Below, one piece after another: positions 33,934 through 42,242 of a stretch of 46,430 bases of DNA (its first letter is position 1; every line of letters starts with the position of its first letter). The DNA comes from Alcanivorax sp. UBA4485 (GTDB lineage Bacteria; Pseudomonadota; Gammaproteobacteria; Pseudomonadales; Alcanivoracaceae), in NCBI GenBank assembly GCA_002389055.1, contig DGNT01000134.1, positions 1-46,430 on the forward strand, read 5' to 3'. The notes below the pieces were generated by a model. The model ran no database searches. It was not told the DNA's origin and was given only the letters and a program-made list of their open reading frames with translations. A program made the position numbers and the translations under genes.

Positions 33934-36900
33934 ATGCAATCAATCACTCAAAAAATGACAGGGAACGTCAAGATGCCTCTTCGCCGGATTGGCCAGCCTC
34001 CTTGTTGGGCGGTGTTGCTATTCACGGCCCTGGTGCTTGCCAGCTTCACACCCCCGGTCCACGCCTACCATTACCCCTGGGACCAGGGACATGACACCAC
34101 TAACACTGAAGACAACGACGATCCGCCCGGGCCCTGTGAGGGCGAGCAGTGTGATCCCTGTGACAGCACAGGCTCTCCGATCTATGTGCCCACCGGCCAT
34201 TTCATCTGGAGCGATACGGATGTCACGCTGGCGGGCCGCCCCAGCCTGTCACTGCGCCGCACCTATAACTCCCATGATCCGCGTGATGGCATGTTCGGCA
34301 ATGGCTGGTCCTCCAGTTGTGAGCCCAGCCTCTACAAGACCTTGCACGAGGGCAAGGATGAGCAAGGCAATGCCACCGCTCAGGTCTTGTACCAACTGCT
34401 GCTGCCCAACGGCAAACGCTATACCTACGAGGAACAGGATGATGGCACGGTCCAATCGCCGGCCACCCGTTACGACACCCTGGAGCCCCAGCCGGACGGG
34501 ACGGTAACCCTTACCGCCCGCAGTGGCGCCCACCGGGTTTTCGCCGCAAGCGGTGAAATCCTCTCTCGCGTGGACCGTAACGGCAACGCCACCCATTACC
34601 GCTATGACCCGTCAAGCCGCCTCACGCGCCTGGAAGACGACAACGGGCGCTATTTGGACTTCACCTATAATGCCAGTGGCCGGGTGAGCGAAGTAGAAGA
34701 TCACACCCAGCGGCGCTGGTTCTACGACTACGACACCAACGGCAACCTGGTGGCGGTAACCGACCCCATGAACGGGGTGCGCACCTATGAGTACAGTGAG
34801 TTCACCAATGCGGGTGATAACGAAGTGTACTACCAGCTTACCCGGGTCGAGGACGCCAGTGGGGTCACGATCACTGCCGTCACCTATGACGGCGTGCGGG
34901 CCACCAGCTATACGGAAGGGGAGAACCGCTACACCTACAGCTATGACCCCGACACCCGCACCGTTACCAAGACCGATAGCACCGGCAGCACCTGGCAGTT
35001 CGTCTACAACGACGACCAGGTTATCGTGGAAAAGCGCATCCGCACCGCATCGGGCAGTTGGCGCACCACCCAGTACGAGTACGACAGTAATGGCAACAAG
35101 ACCAAGATGATCGATCCAGCGGGCGAGGAATGGCTCAAGGATTACGATGCCCAGGGCCGCTTGCTCTCCACCACCAACCCTCTAGGTGAAACAACCACCT
35201 ACACCTATGAAGGTGACAAGCCTTGGCCCATCACCATTACGAGCCCCAGCGGCCGCGAAACCCATTACACCTACAACGCTCAAGGTAACCCGGTCACCAT
35301 CACTGACCCGATGCAGCAGAACACCGCCTTGAGCTGGAACAGCCAGGGTGACCTGCTCCAGGTGTCCGATCCGCTGGGCCGGACTCTGACGATGACCTAT
35401 AACGACGACGGCCAGATCACCAGCATCACCGACGGGGCGGGCCGTACCACCGCTTATCAGTACGATGCCCTGGGGCGTCGCATCCAGGCCACCTTGCCTA
35501 ACGGCGATACCCAGCGTTGGGAATACGATGCCAACAACCGCCTGATCACCCAGATTAACGGACTGGGCGATGACACCGAGTTCCAGTACGACCCGGCGGG
35601 CCGTTTAACCCGATTAATCGATGGCGAAGGGCATCCGTTGACGTTTGACTATGATGACCATGGCCGGCTCATCGCGGAGCACCGCCCGGATGGCCAGAGT
35701 CTCACCTTTGCCCACCGGGCGGACGGCCGCCTGACCATCAAGACCACACCCAACAACGAAACGATCAGTTTCCAGTATGACGCAGAAAAGCGCCTCACGA
35801 AGCAAACACTGCCGAGTCTGAGCTATAGCTTCACCTATACGCAGCGCGGACAGCTTGCCTCGGTCAGCGGCACAAACGGCACCAGTAACAGCTACAGTTA
35901 CAATGCCGCCGGGCGTCGGACCGGAGAAACCCACCAGGGTCGCGGCATCGGAATCAGTTACAACACGGAAGGGGAGGCCACAACGCTGACCGTGGCCGGC
36001 GAAACCCAAACGCTGACCCGCAACGACAGGGGCCAGATCACGGCCCTGAACACGCCCGCCGGCAACTACGGCTTCCAATACGACGATGCTGGCCAGCTTA
36101 CCGGCATGAACTACCCCGGTGGCAGTGCCCGATACCAGTACAACCAGGCTGGGCAAATAGCCCAGCAACAGCTCGGCGATGCCTTGGGCGCGGCCTTTAC
36201 CTACCAGTACGACCAGAATGGCCGCCTCGGCCAACGCAGCGGTGAGGGCCCTGACTGGCAGTACGGCTATGATGCCGCCAACCAGCTCATCAGTGGCAAC
36301 CACGGTACCGACAGCTACAGCTATCAATACGATGAGAACGGCAACCGGCTGGAGCAGGGGCAGCAATACGATCCGTTCAATAAACTACTGAGCAGTCAGA
36401 GTGCCGATTATAGCAATGATGCTGGTGGTAACCGCACGAAGAAAGTCGACACTGAAACCGGTGAGATCACAGAGTACCAGTACGATGCATTGAACCGGCT
36501 AACCCAAATTATCCGGCGCCCGGCGGAGGGTGAACCCGAAACGCTGACAGCCACCTACCGATATGATGCGTTCAACCGCAGAGTTGAAAAAACGGTCACC
36601 GATCATACAGAAGGCAGCACTCAAACCATCGAATTCCTATGGCTGGGCAGCCAGTTGGTCGCGGAGTACGAGAGTGGAAGTAGTCAACCGAGTAAGCGGT
36701 ATCGCTATGCCCATGGTTTTGCGCCTATCAGTTACACAGAGAGCAACCGCGATTACAGCGTGCACAGTGATCATCTGGATACCCCGAAACGCCTCTCAGA
36801 CAGCCAAGGAAATACTGTGTGGGAAACTACTCTGAGTCCTTACGGTATCGCCACCGTTGATGCTGACACCAACAACGACGGCACGAAGGTCGACTTTAAC

Positions 36901-37521
36901 TTGCGCTTCCCGGGCCAATATCACGATCGGGAGAGCGGGTTGTATTACAACATGAATCGGACCTATGACCCGATGCAGGGGCGGTATATACAGGCCGATC
37001 CGATTGGGTTGGCCGGAGGTTTGAATGCCTACACTTACGTCTATAATAATCCAATCATGTTTCATGATCCCTATGGCTTATGGGCGTGGGGTGATCCGCT
37101 TCCTCAAGGCGTCGTCGATTTCTCGGCCGGTTTAGGTGATGCTCTCTTACTTGGTTTTGGTGATGACCTGCGAGGCCTTACTGGCGTCGATGGCGGGGTT
37201 AACGAATGTTCAAGCTCTTACCAGGCTGGTGGATGGACGTCTTTTGCATTTGGTGGGGCCAGATTGGCTTATGCTGGGCTGGCAAAAGGTGGTTCCATGC
37301 TTGCCTCTTCCGGTACTGCCGCATCAGCTTTTCGGAACAATTTGAAAACTGTATTTAGGGGCGGTGCAGGCAAGAACTGGCGGCCACCTAACCTTGCCGG
37401 TAAATCTGATGCACAGCTGCGCCAATCTGCGGGTAGAACAAACTTTGGCGTTAACTCTTACGGTGCAGGTGTGGCAGGTGCGGGCGCAACTGGAGGTGGT
37501 GGTTGTGGCTGCGAAAATTAG
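33934..37521 (+). CDS. Sec-exported RHS/YD-repeat protein with variable C-terminal tip
   Basis: The 1195-residue protein has a signal peptide (roughly residues 26-45), a Cys-rich linker (CEGEQCDPCDSTGSP) and a DUF6531-type entry (GHFIWSDTDVTLAGRPSLSL). About 25 YD repeats follow (forms such as YEYDSNGN, YQYDALGRR). The RHS core ends RYIQADPIGLAGG and HDPYGL at residue 1049. The last 146 residues are the variable tip: a pretoxin-like part (VVDFSAGLGDALLLGFGDD) and a short end with SAGRTNFGVNSYG and GGGGCGCEN. The shell encapsulates and releases the tip in known RHS toxins. There is no PAAR or VgrG part, so delivery is not obviously type VI. AGGAG precedes the ATG. Confidence 0.88.
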   Translation: MQSITQKMTGNVKMPLRRIGQPPCWAVLLFTALVLASFTPPVHAYHYPWDQGHDTTNTEDNDDPPGPCEGEQCDPCDSTGSPIYVPTGHFIWSDTDVTLAGRPSLSLRRTYNSHDPRDGMFGNGWSSSCEPSLYKTLHEGKDEQGNATAQVLYQLLLPNGKRYTYEEQDDGTVQSPATRYDTLEPQPDGTVTLTARSGAHRVFAASGEILSRVDRNGNATHYRYDPSSRLTRLEDDNGRYLDFTYNASGRVSEVEDHTQRRWFYDYDTNGNLVAVTDPMNGVRTYEYSEFTNAGDNEVYYQLTRVEDASGVTITAVTYDGVRATSYTEGENRYTYSYDPDTRTVTKTDSTGSTWQFVYNDDQVIVEKRIRTASGSWRTTQYEYDSNGNKTKMIDPAGEEWLKDYDAQGRLLSTTNPLGETTTYTYEGDKPWPITITSPSGRETHYTYNAQGNPVTITDPMQQNTALSWNSQGDLLQVSDPLGRTLTMTYNDDGQITSITDGAGRTTAYQYDALGRRIQATLPNGDTQRWEYDANNRLITQINGLGDDTEFQYDPAGRLTRLIDGEGHPLTFDYDDHGRLIAEHRPDGQSLTFAHRADGRLTIKTTPNNETISFQYDAEKRLTKQTLPSLSYSFTYTQRGQLASVSGTNGTSNSYSYNAAGRRTGETHQGRGIGISYNTEGEATTLTVAGETQTLTRNDRGQITALNTPAGNYGFQYDDAGQLTGMNYPGGSARYQYNQAGQIAQQQLGDALGAAFTYQYDQNGRLGQRSGEGPDWQYGYDAANQLISGNHGTDSYSYQYDENGNRLEQGQQYDPFNKLLSSQSADYSNDAGGNRTKKVDTETGEITEYQYDALNRLTQIIRRPAEGEPETLTATYRYDAFNRRVEKTVTDHTEGSTQTIEFLWLGSQLVAEYESGSSQPSKRYRYAHGFAPISYTESNRDYSVHSDHLDTPKRLSDSQGNTVWETTLSPYGIATVDADTNNDGTKVDFNLRFPGQYHDRESGLYYNMNRTYDPMQGRYIQADPIGLAGGLNAYTYVYNNPIMFHDPYGLWAWGDPLPQGVVDFSAGLGDALLLGFGDDLRGLTGVDGGVNECSSSYQAGGWTSFAFGGARLAYAGLAKGGSMLASSGTAASAFRNNLKTVFRGGAGKNWRPPNLAGKSDAQLRQSAGRTNFGVNSYGAGVAGAGATGGGGCGCEN

Positions 37522-37544
37522 TCGACGAGGTAGGACTGGCGACA

Positions 37545-37919
37545 ATGAAGACATATCCAGATGAAAACACACAATCTGGCTCTGCCGTTGGTTTTGAGAT
37601 CGATAATATCTACGTGAGCCTTGGAACAGTGGCTCGCATTCTTGAAGGTATAAATGGAGTCTCCGAAATAAAAAAAAGAAGGTTATTTGGAAAATCGGAA
37701 GATATTCATATTTGGTTTAAATATTTTAATTATGAATGTTTTGTTATCGAGCCCTTTGGAGATAACAGCCGCTATTGGATTGGCCCCAAGAATCCGGAAG
37801 AGAGGTTTGACATTAGCAACGTTGAAATTGCATTCAAGCAATACCATCCACCTCGGATGATTAAATTTTTTGGTGACTTGGTAACATTAAACTTTAAGTC
37901 ATTGTTCCGGGGGCACTAA
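37545..37919 (+). CDS. candidate immunity protein for the RHS tip
   Basis: The 124-residue protein is encoded 23 bp after the RHS stop. It is markedly A+T-rich, has no signal peptide and has an alternating alpha/beta look (GFEIDNIYVSLGTVARILEG, EDIHIWFKYFNYECFVIEPF). It has no recognised family. Position, size and composition are those of RHS cognate immunity genes. ATG at 37545 is preferred with GAGG/AGGA upstream; an earlier in-frame start at 37503 would overlap the RHS gene. RHS-derived DNA resumes at the very base after its stop codon. Confidence 0.6.
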   Translation: MKTYPDENTQSGSAVGFEIDNIYVSLGTVARILEGINGVSEIKKRRLFGKSEDIHIWFKYFNYECFVIEPFGDNSRYWIGPKNPEERFDISNVEIAFKQYHPPRMIKFFGDLVTLNFKSLFRGH

Positions 37920-38401
37920 AAACGGCAACCGGCTGGAGCAGGGGCAGCAAATGGCTGGGCAGCCAGTTGGTCGCGGCGTACGAGAATGAAGGTGATCAAC
38001 CGAGTAAGCGGTATCGCTATACCCATGGTTTCGCGCCGGTTAGCTACACAGAGAACGCCCAGCACTACAGCGTACACAGGGATCATCTTGATACACCAAA
38101 GCGGATAACCAACAGCCAAGGCGGCACGGTGTGGGAGGCAATGCTGAGCCCCTATGGTCTTGCTTCGGTGAACGCCGACCCGGATGGGGACGGTGTTGAG
38201 CTGGCATTTAATCTGCGTTTTCCTGGGCAGTATCGCGATCAGGAAAGTTTACTGCATTATAACTTGAATAGAATCTATGACCCGGCTCAGGAGCGCTATA
38301 CCACTAGCGACCCTACAGGGATTCTAGGTGGTTATAACATGTATGCCTATGCAGACTCTAATCCGACCGAGTGCTCCCCCTCAATGGGATCTCCCATCTA
38401 A
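37920..38401 (+). pseudogene. orphan RHS core-end and tip remnant
   Basis: The stretch 37921-37950 is identical to 36337-36366 of the intact RHS gene, and 37951-37976 is identical to 36639-36664. The 272 bp between them are missing, which breaks the frame. The remainder is a diverged copy of the core end (QYRDQESLLHYNLNRIYDP, then TSDPTGILGG) and stops 19 codons after the DPTG motif. There is no proper start codon or ribosome site, so it is a silent tip cassette or debris. Confidence 0.82.
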
Positions 38402-38431
38402 TTGTATCTGCTTGGATTATGGTGTTAGACG

Positions 38432-38863
38432 ATGAAAGTAGCGATTGCCGCTTTTTTTGCAGGGGCCCTTTTGGGTGGGGCCTGTATATATTACTACCCA
38501 GAATTCGGTTCCAGTGAGACACCATTTGACCGGAATGGTGATGGAATTGCCGATACACAGTACACTTATCGCTCTGATGGCTCGCTGAAATTGTTGAAGA
38601 TGGATAGGAACCATGATGGTGATATCGATGTTGAGGTTGAGTTCGATAGATCAAGTCTTCCCGTTATAGAGTTTAGCGATGACAACTTTGATGGTGAGTT
38701 TGATTCTAGAACAAGGTATGTGTTTGGAATAATAAAAGAAACATTGTCTGATTTGGATAAGGATGGAGAAGAGGATCTTCGTGTCTATTATGATCATGGT
38801 GTTATGAAAAGGATCGAGATATTAAAAGAAGGCAGTTGGAAAATCACTTCCATCGAAAAGTAG
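38432..38863 (+). CDS. membrane-anchored protein with four EF-hand-like Asp-rich repeats
   Basis: The 143-residue protein has an N-terminal hydrophobic anchor (VAIAAFFAGALLGGACIYYY; the Cys could be a weak lipobox). Four Asp-rich loops follow: DRNGDGIADTQYTY, DRNHDGDIDVEVEFD, DDNFDGEFDSRTRY and DLDKDGEEDLRVYYD. Each resembles a DxNxDG calcium loop with a following beta strand. A calcium-binding role is inferred. It follows an orphan RHS tip and is A+T-rich, so it may be the immunity gene of that lost tip. No family is recognised. Confidence 0.6.
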   Translation: MKVAIAAFFAGALLGGACIYYYPEFGSSETPFDRNGDGIADTQYTYRSDGSLKLLKMDRNHDGDIDVEVEFDRSSLPVIEFSDDNFDGEFDSRTRYVFGIIKETLSDLDKDGEEDLRVYYDHGVMKRIEILKEGSWKITSIEK

Positions 38864-39241
38864 ATTGTTAATTCCAGTGTGGTCGGCGCTTTGTCAACGA
38901 AAGGGCGAAGGCGCCGGCTACTTCAAATCAGCCGGCGCCCGGCAGAGGGTGAACCCGAAACACAAAGCCACCTACCAATATGATGCGTCGTGATTACTTA
39001 GGCACACCGAGGCGGCTCTCTGCATCCGAGGGGTACGGTATGGGATTTTGTGTGGAGTCCCAAATCGTGTCGGACAAAGCCCGGTAGGGCCATGACCGAT
39101 TGACAAGCCGGGTGGCTGCTGTTCCTGGTGGGTGCACGTTCATTCTTAACTACGTGTAATGTATATTATGTTAAATAGAGGATATGCGTAGATAGAAGGT
39201 TTCAGAGATACGGTGCCCGGCCACGCCGGGCATCCCCAGGA
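38864..39241. other. gene-free border of the island with RHS debris
   Basis: This 378-bp stretch has no credible gene. It contains a 9-bp hairpin GCGCCGGCT/AGCCGGCGC (38911-38919, 38930-38938), an RHS scrap (38932-39066) and an A+T-rich segment around 39145-39195. Near bioA is a 7-bp stem GCCCGGC/GCCGGGC (39215-39221, 39225-39231) that could weakly stop bioA transcription but lacks a T-run. No tRNA or clear attachment repeat is seen. Confidence 0.5.
38932..39066 (+). pseudogene. second RHS core scrap
   Basis: The segment 38932-38988 closely matches 36513-36571 of the intact RHS gene (with small changes and a deletion). Further on, 38992-39021 encodes DYLGTPRRLS, the conserved RHS core stretch that reads HLDTPKRLS in the intact gene. 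The parts between are missing and frames are broken. Confidence 0.7.
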
Positions 39242-40525
39242 TCAGGCCTGCGCTGACAACTCGGCCACCGCCGCCATGGCACGGGTCAACTGGCTGAGGT
39301 CTTCCGGCTCCATGCCGTACGGCGGCATGATGTAGACCAGCTTGCCGAACGGCCGGATCCACACACCCTGCTCCACCAATAGCTTCTGGGTGGCGGCCAC
39401 GTCGCAGGGTTTTTCCAGTTCCAGCACGCCGATGGCGCCCAGGGCGCGCACGTCGGCGACACCGGGGGCGCCGCGCAGCGGTTCCAGTTCCCGGCGCAGC
39501 TGGGATTGGATCCCCGCCACGCGGCCCCGCCAGTCGTTCTCCAGCAGCTCATCGATGCTCGCGTTGGCCACCGCGCAGGCCAGTGGGTTGCCCATGAAGG
39601 TGGGCCCGTGCATCAGCACGCCGGCCTCGCCGTCGCAGATGCCGGCGGCCACGCGGTCGTTGCACAGGGTCGCCGCCAGGGTCATGTAGCCGCCGGTGAG
39701 CGCCTTGCCCAGGCAGAGAATGTCCGGGCACACACCGGCGTGGTCCATGGCGAACAGTTCGCCGGAGCGGCCGAAGCCGGTGGCGATTTCATCGAAAATC
39801 AGCAGTACGCCGTGCTCGTCGCACAGACGGCGGGCGCCGCGCAGGTATTCCGGGTGATAGAAGCGCATGCCGCCGGCGCCCTGCACGATCGGCTCCAGAA
39901 TCACCGCCGCCACTTCGTGGCCATGCTGTTCCAGCAGGCCGCGCAGGGAATCCAGGTCCCGCTCGTCCCAGTCGTCGTGGTAGCCCACCGCCGGCGCGTC
40001 CGCGAACAGGTGCTTGGGCAGCACCTTGCTGAACAGATGGTGCATGCCGTTGACCGGGTCGCAGGTGGCCATGGCGCCGAAAGTATCGCCGTGGTAGCCG
40101 TTACGCAGCGCGATCAGCCGGTGTTTCTCGGACTGCCCCTGGCTGAGCCAGTACTGCAGCGCCATCTTGATCGCCACCTCCACGGACACCGAGCCGCTGT
40201 CGGCCAGGAACACCTTGTTGAGCGGTTCCGGCGTCATCCGCACCAGCCGTTTGCCCAGCTCCACCGCGGGCTCGTGAGTGATGCCGCCGAACATCACGTG
40301 GGCCATCTTGTCGATCTGATCCTTGGCCGCCTGGTTGAGGCGCGGGTGGTTATAGCCGTGGATCGCCGCCCACCAGGACGACATGCCGTCGATCAGCGTG
40401 CGGCCGTCTTCCAGCTCCAGGCGTACCCCGTCGGCGCGCGCCACCGGGTATGTGGGCAGCGGCTTGGAGGTGGAGGTATAGGGGTGCCAGAGGTGGTCAC
40501 GGTCGAAATCGAGATCAATGGGCAT
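39242..40525 (-). CDS. bioA: adenosylmethionine-8-amino-7-oxononanoate aminotransferase BioA
   Basis: The 427-residue protein is a class III PLP aminotransferase. It begins MPIDLDFDRDHLWHPYTS, close to the E. coli BioA start, and carries SSWWAAIHGYNHP, the PLP-binding FDEIATGFGRSG and the Schiff-base Lys274 in LGKALTGGY, the same number as in E. coli. It converts KAPA to DAPA in biotin synthesis, with S-adenosylmethionine as amino donor. No other bio gene is next to it. The ATG at 40525 is chosen from homology; an ATG at 40558 is also in frame. It is divergent from the chemotaxis gene. Confidence 0.94.
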   Translation of the reverse strand: MPIDLDFDRDHLWHPYTSTSKPLPTYPVARADGVRLELEDGRTLIDGMSSWWAAIHGYNHPRLNQAAKDQIDKMAHVMFGGITHEPAVELGKRLVRMTPEPLNKVFLADSGSVSVEVAIKMALQYWLSQGQSEKHRLIALRNGYHGDTFGAMATCDPVNGMHHLFSKVLPKHLFADAPAVGYHDDWDERDLDSLRGLLEQHGHEVAAVILEPIVQGAGGMRFYHPEYLRGARRLCDEHGVLLIFDEIATGFGRSGELFAMDHAGVCPDILCLGKALTGGYMTLAATLCNDRVAAGICDGEAGVLMHGPTFMGNPLACAVANASIDELLENDWRGRVAGIQSQLRRELEPLRGAPGVADVRALGAIGVLELEKPCDVAATQKLLVEQGVWIRPFGKLVYIMPPYGMEPEDLSQLTRAMAAVAELSAQA

Positions 40526-40610
40526 AGCGCGCTCGGGCCAGTTAGGTGGGCGAACCATGCCAATTCCCGGGCAGGTTCTCAAGTGTCGGGCCAGATCGGC
40601 ATTTTAAGGC

Positions 40611-40637
40611 TAAAGATTTTGCCGCACACGCCGACAA
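40611..40637 (+). promoter_or_regulatory. sigma-28 (FliA) promoter of the chemotaxis receptor gene
   Basis: TAAA (40611-40614) and GCCGACAA (40630-40637) are separated by exactly 15 bp. This matches the FliA consensus TAAA-N15-GCCGATAA with one mismatch. It lies 38 bp before the receptor ATG, in the right orientation for flagellar-regulon control. Confidence 0.75.
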
Positions 40638-40675
40638 CTCCCCAACCTTGTCACAGCCATTCCTGGTATCCCCTC

Positions 40676-42229
40676 ATGCTTAGTCAATTCAAGATCGGCG
40701 CCCGTCTCGGCGGCGCCTTCGCTATTATTTTGCTTCTTCTGCTGGCCGCCTCGGGCACCGGCCTGTTTTCGGTAACGCGGATCGCGGACACCACCCGCGA
40801 GGCGTTGCAGACCGACGGCGCCGTGGCGTCGAACGCGGGCCTGGTGCGCCGTCTGGCGCTGGAGCTGCGTCGCTATGAGAAAGATGTCTTTATCAACATG
40901 GCGGATTTCGGCGCCCTGAACGGCTATTTCAGCCAATGGAGCGACACCGTCACGCAGCTGAAAAGCGTGCTCGATGAAGGCGAGGCACTGGCGGTGGCGC
41001 CGGCGTTGCAACAGCGCTACCGGGACGCCCGGGAGGGTCTGAGCGCCTATGAGGCGGATTTCACCCGCATCTACGGCGCGATCATGAACGGCGACTACCA
41101 GGATACGGCCGCCGCCAACGCGGCCTTTTCCGAGAACAAGCAAGGCATCTACCAGCTTGAGGAAGCGGCCCAGAGTATTCATGACATCGCCATGGAGAAT
41201 CTCGGTGGTCTGGGCGCGACGCTGCAGGCGCAGGTCACCCAGGCGTTGCTCGGCCTGGTGGTGTTCGCCGCCGTGGCGCTGCTGGTATCGGCGGTTCTGG
41301 CGGTGGTGATCACCCGTAGCATCACCCTCCCCCTTGCCGATGCCCTGGGCGTGGCCCGCCGCATCGCCCAGGGGGATCTGCGCGAGCGCATCGTCGCCAG
41401 CGGGCGCGATGAGCCGGCGCAATTGCTGGCCGCCATGGCGGAAATGAGCGATTCCCTGGTCAAGCTGGTGTCGGCGTTACGTGGCGCCAGCGAGACCGTG
41501 TATATCGGTGCCAATGAGATCGCTCTGGGCGCCCAGGACCTCTCCTCCCGTACCGAAGAGCAGGCCGCCGCTCTGCAAGAGACCGCCGCCAGTATGGAAG
41601 AGATCAGCGCCACCTCGGAGCACAATGAGAAAAACACCCGCGAGGCCGACCGGCTCGCGGACGCCGCCTCGCGCAGCGCCCAGCACGGCGGTGAGGAGAT
41701 GCGCGCCAACATCAACCTGATGGAGCAGGTGGTGGCCAGCTCAAAGAAGATGAACGGCATCATCGCCACCATCGACGATATTGCGTTCCAGACCAATATT
41801 CTCGCCCTGAACGCCTCCGTGGAAGCGGCCCGGGCCGGGGAAAAAGGCCGTGGCTTCGCGGTGGTGGCCAGTGAAGTGCGGCTGCTGGCAAGCCGCGCTG
41901 GCGATTCCGCCGGCGAGATCCGTGCCCTGCTGGAAAGCACCGGCGCGCAGATCGCCACCTGCGCGGACCAGACCCAGCGCAGTGGTGAAACGCTCAACGG
42001 CACCGTCGAATCGATTAAAAAGCTGGCGGAGCTGATGCGGGATGTGGCCTCCGCCACCACCGAGCAGATCGGCGGCATTCAGCAGATCAGCACCGCGGTG
42101 ACGCAGATGGACGCGGTCACCCAACAGAACGCGGCGCTGGTGCAGCAATCCAGCAGCGCCGCCGGCTCGCTGGAAGATCAGGCCAGCCATCTGAAGTCGC
42201 TGGTGACCTCATTCCGCATTCCCGAGTAG
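40676..42229 (+). CDS. methyl-accepting chemotaxis protein
   Basis: The 517-residue receptor has TM1 at about residues 12-32, a four-helix-bundle ligand domain, TM2 near 195-218, a HAMP domain (RRIAQGDLRERI) and a cytoplasmic signalling coiled coil. The hairpin tip is intact, with IDDIAFQTNILALNASVEAA and GRGFAVVASEVRLLASR. Methylation-helix segments include EEQAAALQETAASMEE. The C-terminus (FRIPE) has no CheR-binding pentapeptide. The ligand is unknown. It senses periplasmic signals and controls CheA through CheW. A sigma-28 promoter supports coupling to motility. Confidence 0.94.
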   Translation: MLSQFKIGARLGGAFAIILLLLLAASGTGLFSVTRIADTTREALQTDGAVASNAGLVRRLALELRRYEKDVFINMADFGALNGYFSQWSDTVTQLKSVLDEGEALAVAPALQQRYRDAREGLSAYEADFTRIYGAIMNGDYQDTAAANAAFSENKQGIYQLEEAAQSIHDIAMENLGGLGATLQAQVTQALLGLVVFAAVALLVSAVLAVVITRSITLPLADALGVARRIAQGDLRERIVASGRDEPAQLLAAMAEMSDSLVKLVSALRGASETVYIGANEIALGAQDLSSRTEEQAAALQETAASMEEISATSEHNEKNTREADRLADAASRSAQHGGEEMRANINLMEQVVASSKKMNGIIATIDDIAFQTNILALNASVEAARAGEKGRGFAVVASEVRLLASRAGDSAGEIRALLESTGAQIATCADQTQRSGETLNGTVESIKKLAELMRDVASATTEQIGGIQQISTAVTQMDAVTQQNAALVQQSSSAAGSLEDQASHLKSLVTSFRIPE

Positions 42230-42242
42230 TAGTGAACAGGCC

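Noticed and set aside
39100..39241. Attachment site or tRNA at the right island border
   Set aside because: No cloverleaf, no integrase gene and no repeat matching the left border near 27 kb could be seen.
39506..40675. Extension of the chemoreceptor frame 390 codons upstream
   Set aside because: It covers bioA on the other strand. The TM1-like start at 40676 and the sigma-28 promoter place the true start there.
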